Virus record (IMG/VR): IMGVR_UViG_3300001282_000007
Span: 1 to 64,000 of that record
Direction: 5' to 3' (one strand)
DNA: 64,000 nt
Source: a virus
The notes below the pieces were generated by a model. That model made no database searches, was not told where the DNA came from, and was given only the letters and a program-made list of their open reading frames with translations. Within the stretch, counting starts at the first letter, position 1. Each line of letters begins with the position of its first letter. Of the stretch, positions 38,478 through 47,152 are shown piece after piece. Position numbers and translations under genes: made by a program.

Positions 38478-39693
38478 AGTGAACGACTTCGTACTCCGCA
38501 GTTGAAGTCAGTTTGCGCCAAGGATCAACAATAATGCTGCCCGGTTTGATAGCACAGTAGGGTTGGGTATCCAATTGGTCGCCAGTGTATTCATACGTGA
38601 TTTTGCGATTGTGTGCCCAAAGAAACACCGCAGGGTAATCCACACTGTCAACCACGTGGGTTCGATCATCTGCAAGAGGATCAATATAGACCACTTGGTG
38701 CCCTGCTTGTTCTAGATAAAATCCAACCAGGGTACTGTAACTGCCAATGCAATAAGGAACGTCTGGCTTGTATGCTTTGCCATGAATCACCACAGGCAGA
38801 CTGTGCAATGCAGCTTGATCAATCAGGAACTGAGCCAAGTTTTTGGCTTGTATTTCTCTAGCATGCATCACAGTATCAAACAAATCGTAGCCAATGTTGT
38901 ATTCTTCTGCTAACCAACGCAGAGCAATGTTATCACGTGGATGACAAGCACCTGCATCGCCCATGCCCGCTGTCATGTACTTGGGTCCCATGATACGCAT
39001 GGTACTACGAGCCAAGGCATCTGTGACCACATCAACATTGATGTGTCCAATACGTAGAGCAAAGTCCTGAATCATGTTGACCAGACCAACTTTGGCACTG
39101 ATGAATGTGTTGTAGAAAATTTTAATGGCTTCGCATTCGTCCCAGGTGCCAATTTCGTAGCGTGGATTGTTTGCCATAATAGTCTTGTACAGATCAATCA
39201 GTTCGCCTGCTAGAGCATTGGGGTTGCCATCTTCGGTGCCAATCATGACCATTTCTGGGTTGACCATGTCCCATTTGACCGATCCCATGGCAATTAGATA
39301 AGGGTTATACAGGAACTGATGCTGTGGATCCAGCAGTGGGAAAAACTTGCGGCGTGTGGTCCCGGGCAATACTGTACTGATCAACACAATCTTTTTTGGA
39401 CTAGTTGCATATTTGTTTATGTTCTTGATAGCGTCAATCACAGCATCGTGACCAAAGTCTTTGGGTTTCATATGGCTGCTTGGAACAGATCCATCGTAAC
39501 CTTCCTGGTGTGGAGTTGGCACAGCAATAAAGATCCACTCGCTTTGATTCACAAGTTCGTCTATGTCACAAACTTTCACTGAGTCACTGATTCGCGGGTA
39601 AATATCATATCCCCGTACTGTGTGCTGTTCAGCAAAAACTTCTGCACAGTCCAGGCCCAATTTTCCAATTCCAATAAATCCAATATTCTTCAT
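38455..39693 (-). CDS. UDP-glucose/GDP-mannose dehydrogenase family protein
   Basis: A 412-aa nucleotide-sugar 6-dehydrogenase. The Rossmann GFIGIGKLGLDCAEVF is at residues 4-19. NTFISAKVGLVN carries the catalytic Lys, and GMGDAGACHPRDNIALR the catalytic Cys (usually GFGGSCFPKD). It would oxidise a nucleotide sugar to a uronic acid. The SD (AAGGAAC) lies within the coding region of the divergent gene, whose ATG is only 2 bp away. Confidence 0.82.
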   Translation of the reverse strand: MKNIGFIGIGKLGLDCAEVFAEQHTVRGYDIYPRISDSVKVCDIDELVNQSEWIFIAVPTPHQEGYDGSVPSSHMKPKDFGHDAVIDAIKNINKYATSPKKIVLISTVLPGTTRRKFFPLLDPQHQFLYNPYLIAMGSVKWDMVNPEMVMIGTEDGNPNALAGELIDLYKTIMANNPRYEIGTWDECEAIKIFYNTFISAKVGLVNMIQDFALRIGHINVDVVTDALARSTMRIMGPKYMTAGMGDAGACHPRDNIALRWLAEEYNIGYDLFDTVMHAREIQAKNLAQFLIDQAALHSLPVVIHGKAYKPDVPYCIGSYSTLVGFYLEQAGHQVVYIDPLADDRTHVVDSVDYPAVFLWAHNRKITYEYTGDQLDTQPYCAIKPGSIIVDPWRKLTSTAEYEVVHYGNTRPK

Positions 39694-39695
39694 AT

Positions 39696-40988
39696 ATGTC
39701 AGTTCCTTTAGATAGATTATACAACTTTTTGCATGACGTTGTCAATCATGATATAACAATTTATCGCTTTTGGCCACATGGCTCAAAAAAACTTGAAGAT
39801 CTAACGCCGTTATATTCATACGTAGATTGGTCTAAAATGATGACCAGGCCACCAACAATTTTTCATGACCAGGAGCCGCTGAATTTTTGTTATTGGAATC
39901 TAGATGATTTTGCTCGACTATGTGTGGACAAACACCAATCGAATTCTTTATATTTAGAAGACAAATATATTGAGTACCAAAAATCACGGCACCTTAAAGG
40001 ATCAATTCATACCAGTCTGTATGATTATGTTTTGCTTGTGCATTCGGAAAAAAATAGCTCAGAGGCAGATATCTACCTCCAACATGGATTCTTACCTGTG
40101 TACTACTGGAGTCATGCTGTGATTGCAGCTGATTGGTTTAGATATGCTGCGCATGATCCTGTGTTGCAATATAATACCGCCACGTTTATGCAAGATTTTT
40201 TAATATACAATCGTGCTTGGTCAGGTACTAGAGAATATAGACTAGCATTTGCTGATCAATTGATTAAAGCAGGTTTAGTGGAATATTGCCGCACCAGTTT
40301 TGCACCTGTGGATTCAGACATGCACTATAGTCAACACAAGTTTGAGAATTCCAATTTGGCAATCACTAATGCAAATCTAGAAACAGTATTGCCTGCAAAC
40401 ACACATAATTCTCATGCCAGTGCCGATTACAACAATCAGGATTATGCTCAAACAGGCATGGAAATTGTGCTGGAAACCTTGTTTGATGATTCACGATTGC
40501 ATCTCACAGAAAAGGCGCTGCGCCCTATTGCGTGTGGCAAACCCTTTATGCTGGTTGCCACTACCGGTAGCTTAGAATATTTGCGCAGTTACGGATTTGA
40601 GACCTTTGGAGATCTTATTGATGAGTCTTATGATCTTGAAACAGATCCGGTGGCTAGATTGGCCGCTGTGATTCAGGAAATCACCAGGATTGCTGCCATG
40701 TGTCCAGCGGATAAAATCATACTATGGAATCAACTGCACAAAATTGCTGAGAGAAACAAGCAGAGATTTTTTTCAGCTGCCTGGCAAGCCAGCATAGTAC
40801 AAGAATATGTTGACAATATGAATCAAGCCATAATTACTGTCAATCAACATTGTACCGGAAAACACTGGAAGAAATTTCAAGAACTAGATCGTATCTTGGG
40901 AATCAACGATACTCGTTCACAAAAAGAAATAGATCAGGTATTGAATTACCTAGCTCTTAAGAACAGTTCCGGACCAGTGGTCGGGTAA
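39696..40988 (+). CDS. GT10-like protein C
   Basis: A 430-aa protein. The core MEIVLETLFDDSRLHLTEKA followed by LRPIACGKPFMLVATTGS and YLRSYGFETFGDLIDESYD matches the two GT10-like genes at 23-25 kb. Start codons of this gene and 38455-39693 are separated by 2 bp (CATATATG), so the promoter must lie in the opposite gene. The 3' end overlaps the convergent gene by 39 nt. Confidence 0.62.
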   Translation: MSVPLDRLYNFLHDVVNHDITIYRFWPHGSKKLEDLTPLYSYVDWSKMMTRPPTIFHDQEPLNFCYWNLDDFARLCVDKHQSNSLYLEDKYIEYQKSRHLKGSIHTSLYDYVLLVHSEKNSSEADIYLQHGFLPVYYWSHAVIAADWFRYAAHDPVLQYNTATFMQDFLIYNRAWSGTREYRLAFADQLIKAGLVEYCRTSFAPVDSDMHYSQHKFENSNLAITNANLETVLPANTHNSHASADYNNQDYAQTGMEIVLETLFDDSRLHLTEKALRPIACGKPFMLVATTGSLEYLRSYGFETFGDLIDESYDLETDPVARLAAVIQEITRIAAMCPADKIILWNQLHKIAERNKQRFFSAAWQASIVQEYVDNMNQAIITVNQHCTGKHWKKFQELDRILGINDTRSQKEIDQVLNYLALKNSSGPVVG

Positions 40989-41306
40989 TGATTCGGTCTT
41001 TAGCCGTTGAATACGGGTGTTCAACTCGGTATAAAAAGTGTCCAAGTCTCCATTCCATTTGCCCTGTAAATGTTCCATGGCGTCTTCACAATACTTCCAG
41101 TTGCGTTTGCGGTATTCAACCATGAGATTGGTGTGCAGATCATGAAAGTGATTCATTGTGGGCATGTCCTGTAATGGCACATGCTCTACAAGAGCGTATG
41201 CAGTCATTGGAGATTCTTTTCCTTTGATCTCAAATGTATCCAGTTCCAGAACAATGTACTTTTCTGCGGCGGCTTGGCCAATCTCTTCTCCAAATATTAT
41301 GTGCAT
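40950..41306 (-). CDS. Conserved phage protein
   Basis: A 118-aa protein, MHIIFGEEIGQAAAEKYIVLELDTF, then MTAYALVEHVPLQDMPTM and a helical C-terminus. Comparable proteins occur in T4-like marine phages. Function is unknown. It is divergent from the phosphoesterase at 41331 with a 24-bp gap. Confidence 0.65.
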   Translation of the reverse strand: MHIIFGEEIGQAAAEKYIVLELDTFEIKGKESPMTAYALVEHVPLQDMPTMNHFHDLHTNLMVEYRKRNWKYCEDAMEHLQGKWNGDLDTFYTELNTRIQRLKTESLPDHWSGTVLKS

Positions 41307-41318
41307 GTCAATTCCTTT

Positions 41319-41324
41319 TAAATA
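41319..41324 (+). promoter_or_regulatory. TAAATA late-type box, metallophosphoesterase
   Basis: TAAATA-TGTATC-ATG: spacing 6 to the first ATG of 41331-42134. Confidence 0.4.
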
Positions 41325-41330
41325 TGTATC

Positions 41331-42134
41331 ATGAGCATGACCTTTGATTTAATTTCTGATCTACATTTGGACACCTGGTCTGAAGAATTCAACTGGAGTG
41401 GTCAGCCCACCAGTCCTGTTTGTGTGGTAGCAGGTGACATAAGTCCAGATCCCAAAATAGTAAGAAACACACTGAAACATCTGTCAAACTGTTATGCTGC
41501 TGTGTTTTATATCGACGGCAATGATGAACACCGATACAGATATCATGAGCTAGGAGAAAGCTATCGCGATCTGGCCAGAACAATAGGCAAATTGCAGAGA
41601 GTGACTTATCTCCAGGAAAACGTGATAATAATCGACGGTGTGGCTATTCTAGGAACCAATGGTTGGTGGGGCTACGATCTGGACACATCCATCAGTCGAG
41701 ACGAGGGCAAACAACGCATGGTAGATTGGTATGAACGATTCATGCCCGGACACTCAATTGACCCTGAAGAACTTAGCAATTGTGCCAGAGCTGACGCTGC
41801 TTATCTGATCAACAGTGTACAAAAATTACAAACGCACAACGATGTCAAAAAGATTGTGATTGTCACGCACACAGTACCGGGTGCAAATTTGATACAACAT
41901 GATATTGTACTAGCCGGTACTGTACAATTTAATCACATGGGCAATCGACTCATGAATCTAGTACGCACCAATGACACTGAGCACAAAATACATACCTGGT
42001 GTTTTGGTCACTATCACGGGGCCGTGGATCAAAATGTAAATGGGGTGAGATTTGTCAACAACTGTCGGGGCCGAGGCGACACCCCTTACAAACAGGCACC
42101 TTATTTTCCCAAAAGAATTGTTGTAGAAACGTGA
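41331..42134 (+). CDS. Calcineurin-like metallophosphoesterase
   Basis: A 267-aa enzyme with SDLHLDTW (residues 9-16), VVAGDISPD, YIDGNDEHRY, VTHTVPG and CFGHYHGAVD. The GNHE motif is GNDE, so one metal-site residue differs from the family norm. The substrate is unknown; it is different in sequence from the phosphoesterase at 14340-15194. Confidence 0.82.
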   Translation: MSMTFDLISDLHLDTWSEEFNWSGQPTSPVCVVAGDISPDPKIVRNTLKHLSNCYAAVFYIDGNDEHRYRYHELGESYRDLARTIGKLQRVTYLQENVIIIDGVAILGTNGWWGYDLDTSISRDEGKQRMVDWYERFMPGHSIDPEELSNCARADAAYLINSVQKLQTHNDVKKIVIVTHTVPGANLIQHDIVLAGTVQFNHMGNRLMNLVRTNDTEHKIHTWCFGHYHGAVDQNVNGVRFVNNCRGRGDTPYKQAPYFPKRIVVET

Positions 42135-42142
42135 TCCCGAAC

Positions 42143-42451
42143 TTATTCGGCGTCAGGCTCTAGTTTGATCTGTAATGGATACTGCTGCTTTCTTGCACTT
42201 TCAGTAACCTCTACGCCTTTTTGTTCGGCGATTTCATAAGGCAACACTGCAACAATAGCTGATCCGTGCTCATGTATGCTTACAGTGAGTTCTGTGGCAG
42301 TTTCTTCAGTATAACCAAAAAATTCCACTAGACTCTCTATCACAAATTCCATGGCAGTGGTGCTGTCATTGATATAGATCACACGGTAAAGAGACGGCTC
42401 CTTGATGGCTTTTTTTGTTTTTGAAATAGTTGCTGCTTCTGCGTTTGCCAT
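42143..42451 (-). CDS. clpS: ClpS-like adaptor protein
   Basis: A 102-aa protein. PSLYRVIYINDSTTAMEFVIESLVEFFGY...ATELTVSIHEHGSAIVAVLPYEIAEQK matches bacterial ClpS along its whole core. N-degron pocket residues Asn28, Asp29 and His60 are conserved. ClpS delivers N-end-rule substrates to ClpAP in bacteria; the phage pairs it with ClpX and two ClpPs. AAGGAAC precedes the ATG, with a strong hairpin just before it. Promoter at 42500-42528. Confidence 0.9.
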   Translation of the reverse strand: MANAEAATISKTKKAIKEPSLYRVIYINDSTTAMEFVIESLVEFFGYTEETATELTVSIHEHGSAIVAVLPYEIAEQKGVEVTESARKQQYPLQIKLEPDAE

Positions 42452-42466
42452 GTTGTTCCTTATGGA

Positions 42467-42487
42467 GTGGTGGAACAGTTCCACCAC
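42467..42487 (-). promoter_or_regulatory. Hairpin in the clpS leader
   Basis: 9-bp arms GTGGTGGAA/TTCCACCAC with a 3-nt loop lie directly upstream of the SD. It has no T-tract, so it is a leader structure and not a terminator. Confidence 0.55.
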
Positions 42488-42499
42488 TGTATTTACACA

Positions 42500-42528
42500 A
42501 TTATATTATACTGCGTATGTGATTGCAA
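42500..42528 (-). promoter_or_regulatory. sigma70-like promoter for clpS, inside the end of hsp20
   Basis: TTGCAA, 17-bp spacer, TATAAT. The -35 and spacer encode the last residues of Hsp20 (SIAITYAV-stop). Confidence 0.6.
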
Positions 42529-42952
42529 TACTTTTAGGCTTGGCTGACTCAGGAACTTTGCGTTCCAGATACACAGTCAAGATACCATTGCTGATGCTTG
42601 CGCCGTTTACTTCCACATGCTCACTGAGTGGGAATGTTTGTTTAAAGTCGCGTTGTGAAATACCACGATGTAGATATTCGTGAGCTTGATCTTGTTCTGT
42701 TGCTTTGGCACCAGAGATCACCAACTGACGTTTATCCAGACTGATATCAATTTCTCCTTCAGCAAATCCAGCCACAGCAACTTCAATGGTGACAGTGTCG
42801 TCGCCAGTTTTGATCACATTGTGGGGAGGATAGTTTGTAGTGGCTTGATGCTGTGTGACACGCATAAGGTCGTCAAATAGATTATCAAATCCAATTCCAA
42901 ACTTGTGAATTGCAGGAATATCGAAACTACGAAGGGTGAGAGTTTTTGTCAT
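42506..42952 (-). CDS. Small heat-shock protein Hsp20
   Basis: A 148-aa chaperone with an alpha-crystallin domain at about residues 38-135. Visible features are PPHNVIKTGDDTVTIEVAVAGF, LVISGAK, YLHRGISQRDFKQTFPLSEHVEV and the terminal ILTVYLERKVPE with the I/L-x-V type end. Hsp20s hold unfolded proteins; T4-like cyanophages carry related genes. The leader carries a ROSE-like hairpin over the SD. Confidence 0.92.
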   Translation of the reverse strand: MTKTLTLRSFDIPAIHKFGIGFDNLFDDLMRVTQHQATTNYPPHNVIKTGDDTVTIEVAVAGFAEGEIDISLDKRQLVISGAKATEQDQAHEYLHRGISQRDFKQTFPLSEHVEVNGASISNGILTVYLERKVPESAKPKSIAITYAV

Positions 42953-42958
42953 GTTTTT

Positions 42959-42973
42959 CTCCTATTAAGCAAG
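42959..42973 (-). promoter_or_regulatory. ROSE-like RNA thermometer hairpin over the hsp20 SD
   Basis: RNA CUUGCU-UAAU-AGGAG: C-G, U-A, U-G, bulged G, C-G, U-A pairs hide the SD with a 4-nt loop. This is the conserved core of ROSE elements in bacterial small heat-shock genes. Confidence 0.5.
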
Positions 42974-43035
42974 ATGACTAGTGTAGACCCCACCATGGGC
43001 ATCTACCGCAGTATTTATTATACTACAGATCAGAA

Positions 43036-43296
43036 TTATATTTTGTTATTTAGGTCAGATATCAGTCGGTAATTTGTCCAGCTTGGGTACTTTGGGTCCA
43101 AGACCCAGGTCAGCCCAAACAATGTGTAATACTCGTCCAAATCAAAAGTTACTCGTAACTTGCATTTGATTATTTTTGTCTTGTACTCGACGTTGTACTT
43201 GTTTGCCCAGGTGGCCAGTTTTTTAGAAACTGTGCCCACTGCATGTGCTGCTGTCTGACCGCCACCATCCTTTGACCATGCAAATTCAATGTACAT
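43036..43296 (-). CDS. Small hypothetical protein (possible KW-family relative)
   Basis: An 86-aa protein starting MYIEFAWSKDGGGQTAAHAV, with FDLDEYYTLFGLTWVLDPKY. The DEYYTLFGLTW stretch resembles the end motif of the KW family but is followed by 23 more residues. It begins one base after the ClpX stop. Function is unknown. Confidence 0.5.
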   Translation of the reverse strand: MYIEFAWSKDGGGQTAAHAVGTVSKKLATWANKYNVEYKTKIIKCKLRVTFDLDEYYTLFGLTWVLDPKYPSWTNYRLISDLNNKI

Positions 43297-43297
43297 T

Positions 43298-44509
43298 TTA
43301 GCTGTTTACAACCCGGAGTTCCTCGGGTTCTGCCACCTGATCCGTGTCAATTGACAGCACAGCAATGCCTTGCTGGCGGTATTGTGCAAGATGAAACATG
43401 TGCGGCAACAGCACACGTTCTAGTTCGCTGTGCAGACCACGTGCACCAGTTTGATTGACCAAGGTGCGCTCCGCAATCTCATCCAGTGCCGCCACAGTAA
43501 ACGTCAAGTCCACGCCATCTTCAGAAAATAGCCAACGATACTGATCCACATAGTTATTCTTGATCTCTGTGAGAATTCTAATCAGGTCCGCTTTGCTGAG
43601 TTGTTTCAAACTGACCCAGTTGGGAAAACGTCCAACAAATTCCGGAATCATGCCAAACTTCACCAGGTCATCTGGTGTGGTCATGTCCAGATCGGTATCA
43701 ATAGATGTTTTTGCAACCTTGGCGTTAAAGCCAATGGAGGTTCCTTGCACACGATTTTTCACTATGGTATCTAGCCCCACAAATGCGCCACCAGCAATAA
43801 ACAAAATGTTGCGAGTGTCAATTTCAATCATGTCACCACCAGGATGCTTTCTGCCACCACCTGCTGCTGGAATACGACACACAGTGCCTTCTACCATTTT
43901 TAACAGGGCCTGTTGTACACCTTCGCCTGACACATCTCTAGTGATCGACGAGCTTTCGCCCTTGCGAGCAATTTTGTCAATCTCATCCACAAACACAATA
44001 CCCTGCTGTGTCTTGGCCACATCGTTGCCTGATGCAGCATACAATCTAGTGATTAGACTTTCCACATCGTCACCCACATATCCTGCTTCAGTGATACTTG
44101 TGGCATCAGCAATGGCAAATGGCACATCAAGATAACGTGCCACTGACTTGGCCAACAAAGTTTTGCCTGAGCCAGTGGGTCCTAACATCAAGATGTTGGC
44201 TTTGTCCATTTCTGGATCAGTTGTGGTCTTGCTGATGCGTTTGTAATGATTCACAATGGCCACACTGATCATGATCTTGGCAGCGTCCTGACCAATCACA
44301 TACTGATCCAGATAGTTCTTCAGGATCATTGGATCTAGTTTGGCTGATGGTGGTTCGGGTGGCACAACTGGTTCGTCAGTTGACAACAGTCCCTGACAAA
44401 AATCCACGCACTCGTTGCAGATGCCTGCATACTCGCCAACAATAAGTTTACGCACGTCATCTTTATTTTTGCCACAGAAGCTGCATGAGGAATGGGTTTC
44501 TTTGATCAT
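43298..44509 (-). CDS. clpX: ClpX-type AAA+ unfoldase
   Basis: A 403-aa protein. Zinc-binding Cys are C9, C12, C31 and C34 (CSFC...CNEC), Walker A GPTGSGKT is at 110-117, GYVGDDVES and Walker B FVDEID follow, the RKH pore loop is in [10 protein letters not shown], the ClpP-docking loop reads SIGF, and sensor-2 is TGARGLHSE. All elements of a functional ClpX are present. No SD is seen before the ATG. It probably feeds phage ClpP1/ClpP2 or host ClpP. Confidence 0.95.
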   Translation of the reverse strand: MIKETHSSCSFCGKNKDDVRKLIVGEYAGICNECVDFCQGLLSTDEPVVPPEPPSAKLDPMILKNYLDQYVIGQDAAKIMISVAIVNHYKRISKTTTDPEMDKANILMLGPTGSGKTLLAKSVARYLDVPFAIADATSITEAGYVGDDVESLITRLYAASGNDVAKTQQGIVFVDEIDKIARKGESSSITRDVSGEGVQQALLKMVEGTVCRIPAAGGGRKHPGGDMIEIDTRNILFIAGGAFVGLDTIVKNRVQGTSIGFNAKVAKTSIDTDLDMTTPDDLVKFGMIPEFVGRFPNWVSLKQLSKADLIRILTEIKNNYVDQYRWLFSEDGVDLTFTVAALDEIAERTLVNQTGARGLHSELERVLLPHMFHLAQYRQQGIAVLSIDTDQVAEPEELRVVNS

Positions 44510-44513
44510 TATT

Positions 44514-45926
44514 TTATTCTGGAAGTTGTTGTATGCGTTGTTCGATTTGATCACGTTCACTGTCACTCAAAAGCTCAGGATCATACAATCCTTTTTCAAT
44601 TTGAACAATCAAGTGATCTATGTATGCTATGTCGTAAGTATACTGGTCTTTTATAGAATTGTCAACTTTGATCCAGCCGGAGCCGTTGAATTTATACAAC
44701 ACATTGGGAATCGTTGTGGTCAACACATAGCTGTCACCTTTTACAGCAGTGTCGGGCAGGTGTGTTCCAAATCCAGATGTAGGTTCATGTGATGGCAAAA
44801 ACTTTAGCCAAGGCAGTTCTTCTATCTGCCCAGAGTCAAATAATTTTCGTTGATGTTTGAGTGTGTCTGTGGGATTCTCGGCCTTCCATTGTGTCATGGC
44901 TGCTTTGAGTTCAGGACTTTCTTCGTCGGAGTCATCATCGTCGGGCAGTGTTGTTTCTGCTGCTTGTGGCACTGGCTGTGGGTCGGGCTCAAACATCCAA
45001 CCGGCTGGATGCGGGTTCTCAGGAAATAGTTCTTGCCGGCTCACAAGTTCGCCAGTGGGCAAGTCTTGTTGTGCTCTAGCACGTAACTGTTCCAGTACTT
45101 CTGGATCAATGGGACCATCATCAGGTTCATATGCTGGTGGCTCAGGTTCAAGCACTCGACTGGTGCGACCTTCACGTGCCCACTTGAGACTTTCTGTAGA
45201 TGCCAACAGCATCATGATAGCTAGTGGATCAAATACACAAACCAACAACATGATCACCCAGCGTACTGCACGTTCCAGAACATTGGCATCAGGATTGTCA
45301 CCGTAGATCAAGGCTGCAATGTACTTGATTGGACCTACTTCAGCTTCGATCTTGCGAAATTCTGCTCGGAGTGGTGCTGCTTCTTCGTTCAGCTTGGCCA
45401 CGGTTTTCTGCTCAGTGTCAATTTCGGCTATGAGACGAGCACGTTCTTTATTTTGAGATCTGCGGATCTGAACAGCTTTCTCAGCACCTTTCTCATCGGC
45501 ACTGCGACCCATGACCTGGTCCACAGCTTCATCCATCTGTTTAAGTGCCCGACGGTTGGCGTCAATGTTGTCTTTGGATGTTCGAATTTTTTCATCAAAG
45601 ATCAAAACCTTGGCCTGACTGTCGCCACTCACAAGACTCTGATCACTGTGTGCTTTTGACAAGAAACCAAAGATGCCCATGCTGGTGATCAACATTAGCA
45701 TGATCACAGCAGACACCAGGTATATTTTCATCAACCATCTGGCTCGTGGCCAGTACTCGTGCAGCCATATGGTCACAACCACCTTGGCCAATTCCAGGAT
45801 GGATCCCATGATCATGATGGGTATCACTGCGGCTGCAAATATAGCTGCCAGGCCGGCAATGCTGTAGTAGGCAGCAATAACGCTGAGACTCAGAGCCACG
45901 GCTAGAGTTATAAGACTAAGAAACAT
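44514..45926 (-). CDS. Membrane protein with N-terminal TM bundle and coiled coil
   Basis: A 470-aa protein. TM segments are at about residues 3-25, 28-52 and 66-90, plus one near 225-245. [12 protein letters not shown] after the third helix is a hallmark of a large family in marine T4-like phages. A long coiled coil (residues 110-205) and a Pro/Asp-rich linker follow. Function is unknown; it may be an inner-membrane or virion-associated factor. Confidence 0.7.
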   Translation of the reverse strand: MFLSLITLAVALSLSVIAAYYSIAGLAAIFAAAVIPIMIMGSILELAKVVVTIWLHEYWPRARWLMKIYLVSAVIMLMLITSMGIFGFLSKAHSDQSLVSGDSQAKVLIFDEKIRTSKDNIDANRRALKQMDEAVDQVMGRSADEKGAEKAVQIRRSQNKERARLIAEIDTEQKTVAKLNEEAAPLRAEFRKIEAEVGPIKYIAALIYGDNPDANVLERAVRWVIMLLVCVFDPLAIMMLLASTESLKWAREGRTSRVLEPEPPAYEPDDGPIDPEVLEQLRARAQQDLPTGELVSRQELFPENPHPAGWMFEPDPQPVPQAAETTLPDDDDSDEESPELKAAMTQWKAENPTDTLKHQRKLFDSGQIEELPWLKFLPSHEPTSGFGTHLPDTAVKGDSYVLTTTIPNVLYKFNGSGWIKVDNSIKDQYTYDIAYIDHLIVQIEKGLYDPELLSDSERDQIEQRIQQLPE

Positions 45927-45930
45927 AAGA

Positions 45931-46242
45931 CTATTTACCGGATTTTATCTTGGCACTCACAGCGTACTTTACCGAGATCCAGGATGCAAAAGACTGTTCA
46001 GGCACATCGAACCAAACTGGATAGGATGTTTGATTGCCCCAGATGTTGTCTAGTTTGCGCTTGACTCGTGACTGGCTTTTCCAACCTGTGCCATAGAGTG
46101 TTTTTGCTTCACGCTGGATTGAGTACCAGACGTCGGTGCTTGAGATATCAAACCAAATACGGTGCATGACCAAGGGCGTTGATTCAAGAGAGCTGAGTGA
46201 CTCGGACATGCTCAACGCAGCGGCCCCAATTTCAACAGACAT
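45931..46242 (-). CDS. Hypothetical protein
   Basis: A 103-aa protein, MSVEIGAAALSMSESLSSLE, with a basic aromatic-rich C-terminal half. The second ATG is chosen because AAGGA is 7 nt upstream; the first ATG is only 1 nt from it. No family is recognised. It follows a 175-nt leader. Confidence 0.55.
   Translation of the reverse strand: MSVEIGAAALSMSESLSSLESTPLVMHRIWFDISSTDVWYSIQREAKTLYGTGWKSQSRVKRKLDNIWGNQTSYPVWFDVPEQSFASWISVKYAVSAKIKSGK
45932..45937 (-). promoter_or_regulatory. TAAATA late-type box, membrane coiled-coil gene
   Basis: GGTAAATA-GTCTT-ATG: the box ends 5 nt before the start at 45926. It sits in the 3' end of the preceding gene. Confidence 0.45.
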
Positions 46243-46423
46243 ATACATATCCTTTCACTGTGTTAGTCCTTATTGGCATACCCCCAGGTACCAGCCGGGT
46301 TTTGATTTTATTCAAGGACAGTGTCTCAACCTACGTGACTTATGTTCACATGCCACAGTAGCAGTGGGCCTAGGAATTCCACCGCACTATCGAACAGCAC
46401 CATCTCCTTGGTCATGCACAGTA

Positions 46424-46452
46424 ATTATACAGGCACTGTGGCCTGTTGTCAA
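46424..46452 (-). promoter_or_regulatory. Perfect-consensus sigma70 promoter
   Basis: TTGACA, 17-bp spacer, TATAAT. The downstream leader of about 175 nt (46243-46417) to 45931-46242 holds no convincing gene, only a 29-codon frame at about 46410-46321. Confidence 0.8.
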
Positions 46453-46453
46453 A

Positions 46454-47137
46454 TTATTTGGCAGGATCCTCGGCCAGTCCACGCCAGGCCGAGGGGTTGA
46501 TTGCAAAGCCTTCTCGTTGCCAGGCACGTCCATTCCAGTCAGCAAACATCACAAACGGCCAGGTCATTGTGATAACTTCGTAGCTGCCTGTTCGCGCAGG
46601 AAGAGTATCACTGTCATACCACTCAGTCATCGCAGGTGTTTTCACAGCATAGTCTGGAATGCCTGGCATTTCAGCAATCAATTCGTCAAGTTCGGCTGCC
46701 AACTGTTGAGCAGTTTTTTCTTGTGATTCTTCTGCCAGGCCTGAAAACTCTTCACCAGTGGTTTCATTGGTCATAAGCAAGGGACCATGAAACCAGTATT
46801 CAGTATCATTGTGACTCCAGCCCAGTGCTTCAAGTCCGTCTGAGAAATCCTGGTCCCAGGCAGCTTCAATCTGCTCACGTTCTGCTGCGCTCATATCCTC
46901 AGGAAATGTCCAGTCACTCCAGCAACCATCATCCAGGCTGTCCAGTTCCCAGTCATAGCCGTAGAGTTCGTAGCCGTCTGGGTTGGCAAGATCAACATCA
47001 GGCATTTCATCACTTTCGCAATAGAACGTGCCCCAACGATAGCCTTCTTCCTTGCTGATTGTCACACCATCCTTGTACCAGAGCTGTTTTTCAACTGCTG
47101 ACTTTTTGTAATGTGTTGATAATCTCCAGACTGCCAT
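46454..47137 (-). CDS. Conserved hypothetical protein
   Basis: A 227-aa acidic, Trp-rich protein: MAVWRLSTHYKKSAVEKQLWYKDG, YGYDWELDSLDDGCWSDW, and WHNDTEYWFHGPLL-like segments. AAAGGAAC precedes the ATG. Similar proteins appear in T4-like phages without function. Confidence 0.65.
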   Translation of the reverse strand: MAVWRLSTHYKKSAVEKQLWYKDGVTISKEEGYRWGTFYCESDEMPDVDLANPDGYELYGYDWELDSLDDGCWSDWTFPEDMSAAEREQIEAAWDQDFSDGLEALGWSHNDTEYWFHGPLLMTNETTGEEFSGLAEESQEKTAQQLAAELDELIAEMPGIPDYAVKTPAMTEWYDSDTLPARTGSYEVITMTWPFVMFADWNGRAWQREGFAINPSAWRGLAEDPAK

Positions 47138-47152
47138 GATAGTTCCTTTGGG

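Noticed and set aside
43017-43040. Two TATAAT-like strings upstream of hsp20
   Set aside because: No matching -35 at 17 bp, unlike every other promoter in the window; kept only as a possible late or weak site.
46321-46410. A 29-codon frame in the long leader before 45931-46242
   Set aside because: The start is close to an AAGGAG-like string, but there is no conserved pattern, and it is short enough to be chance.
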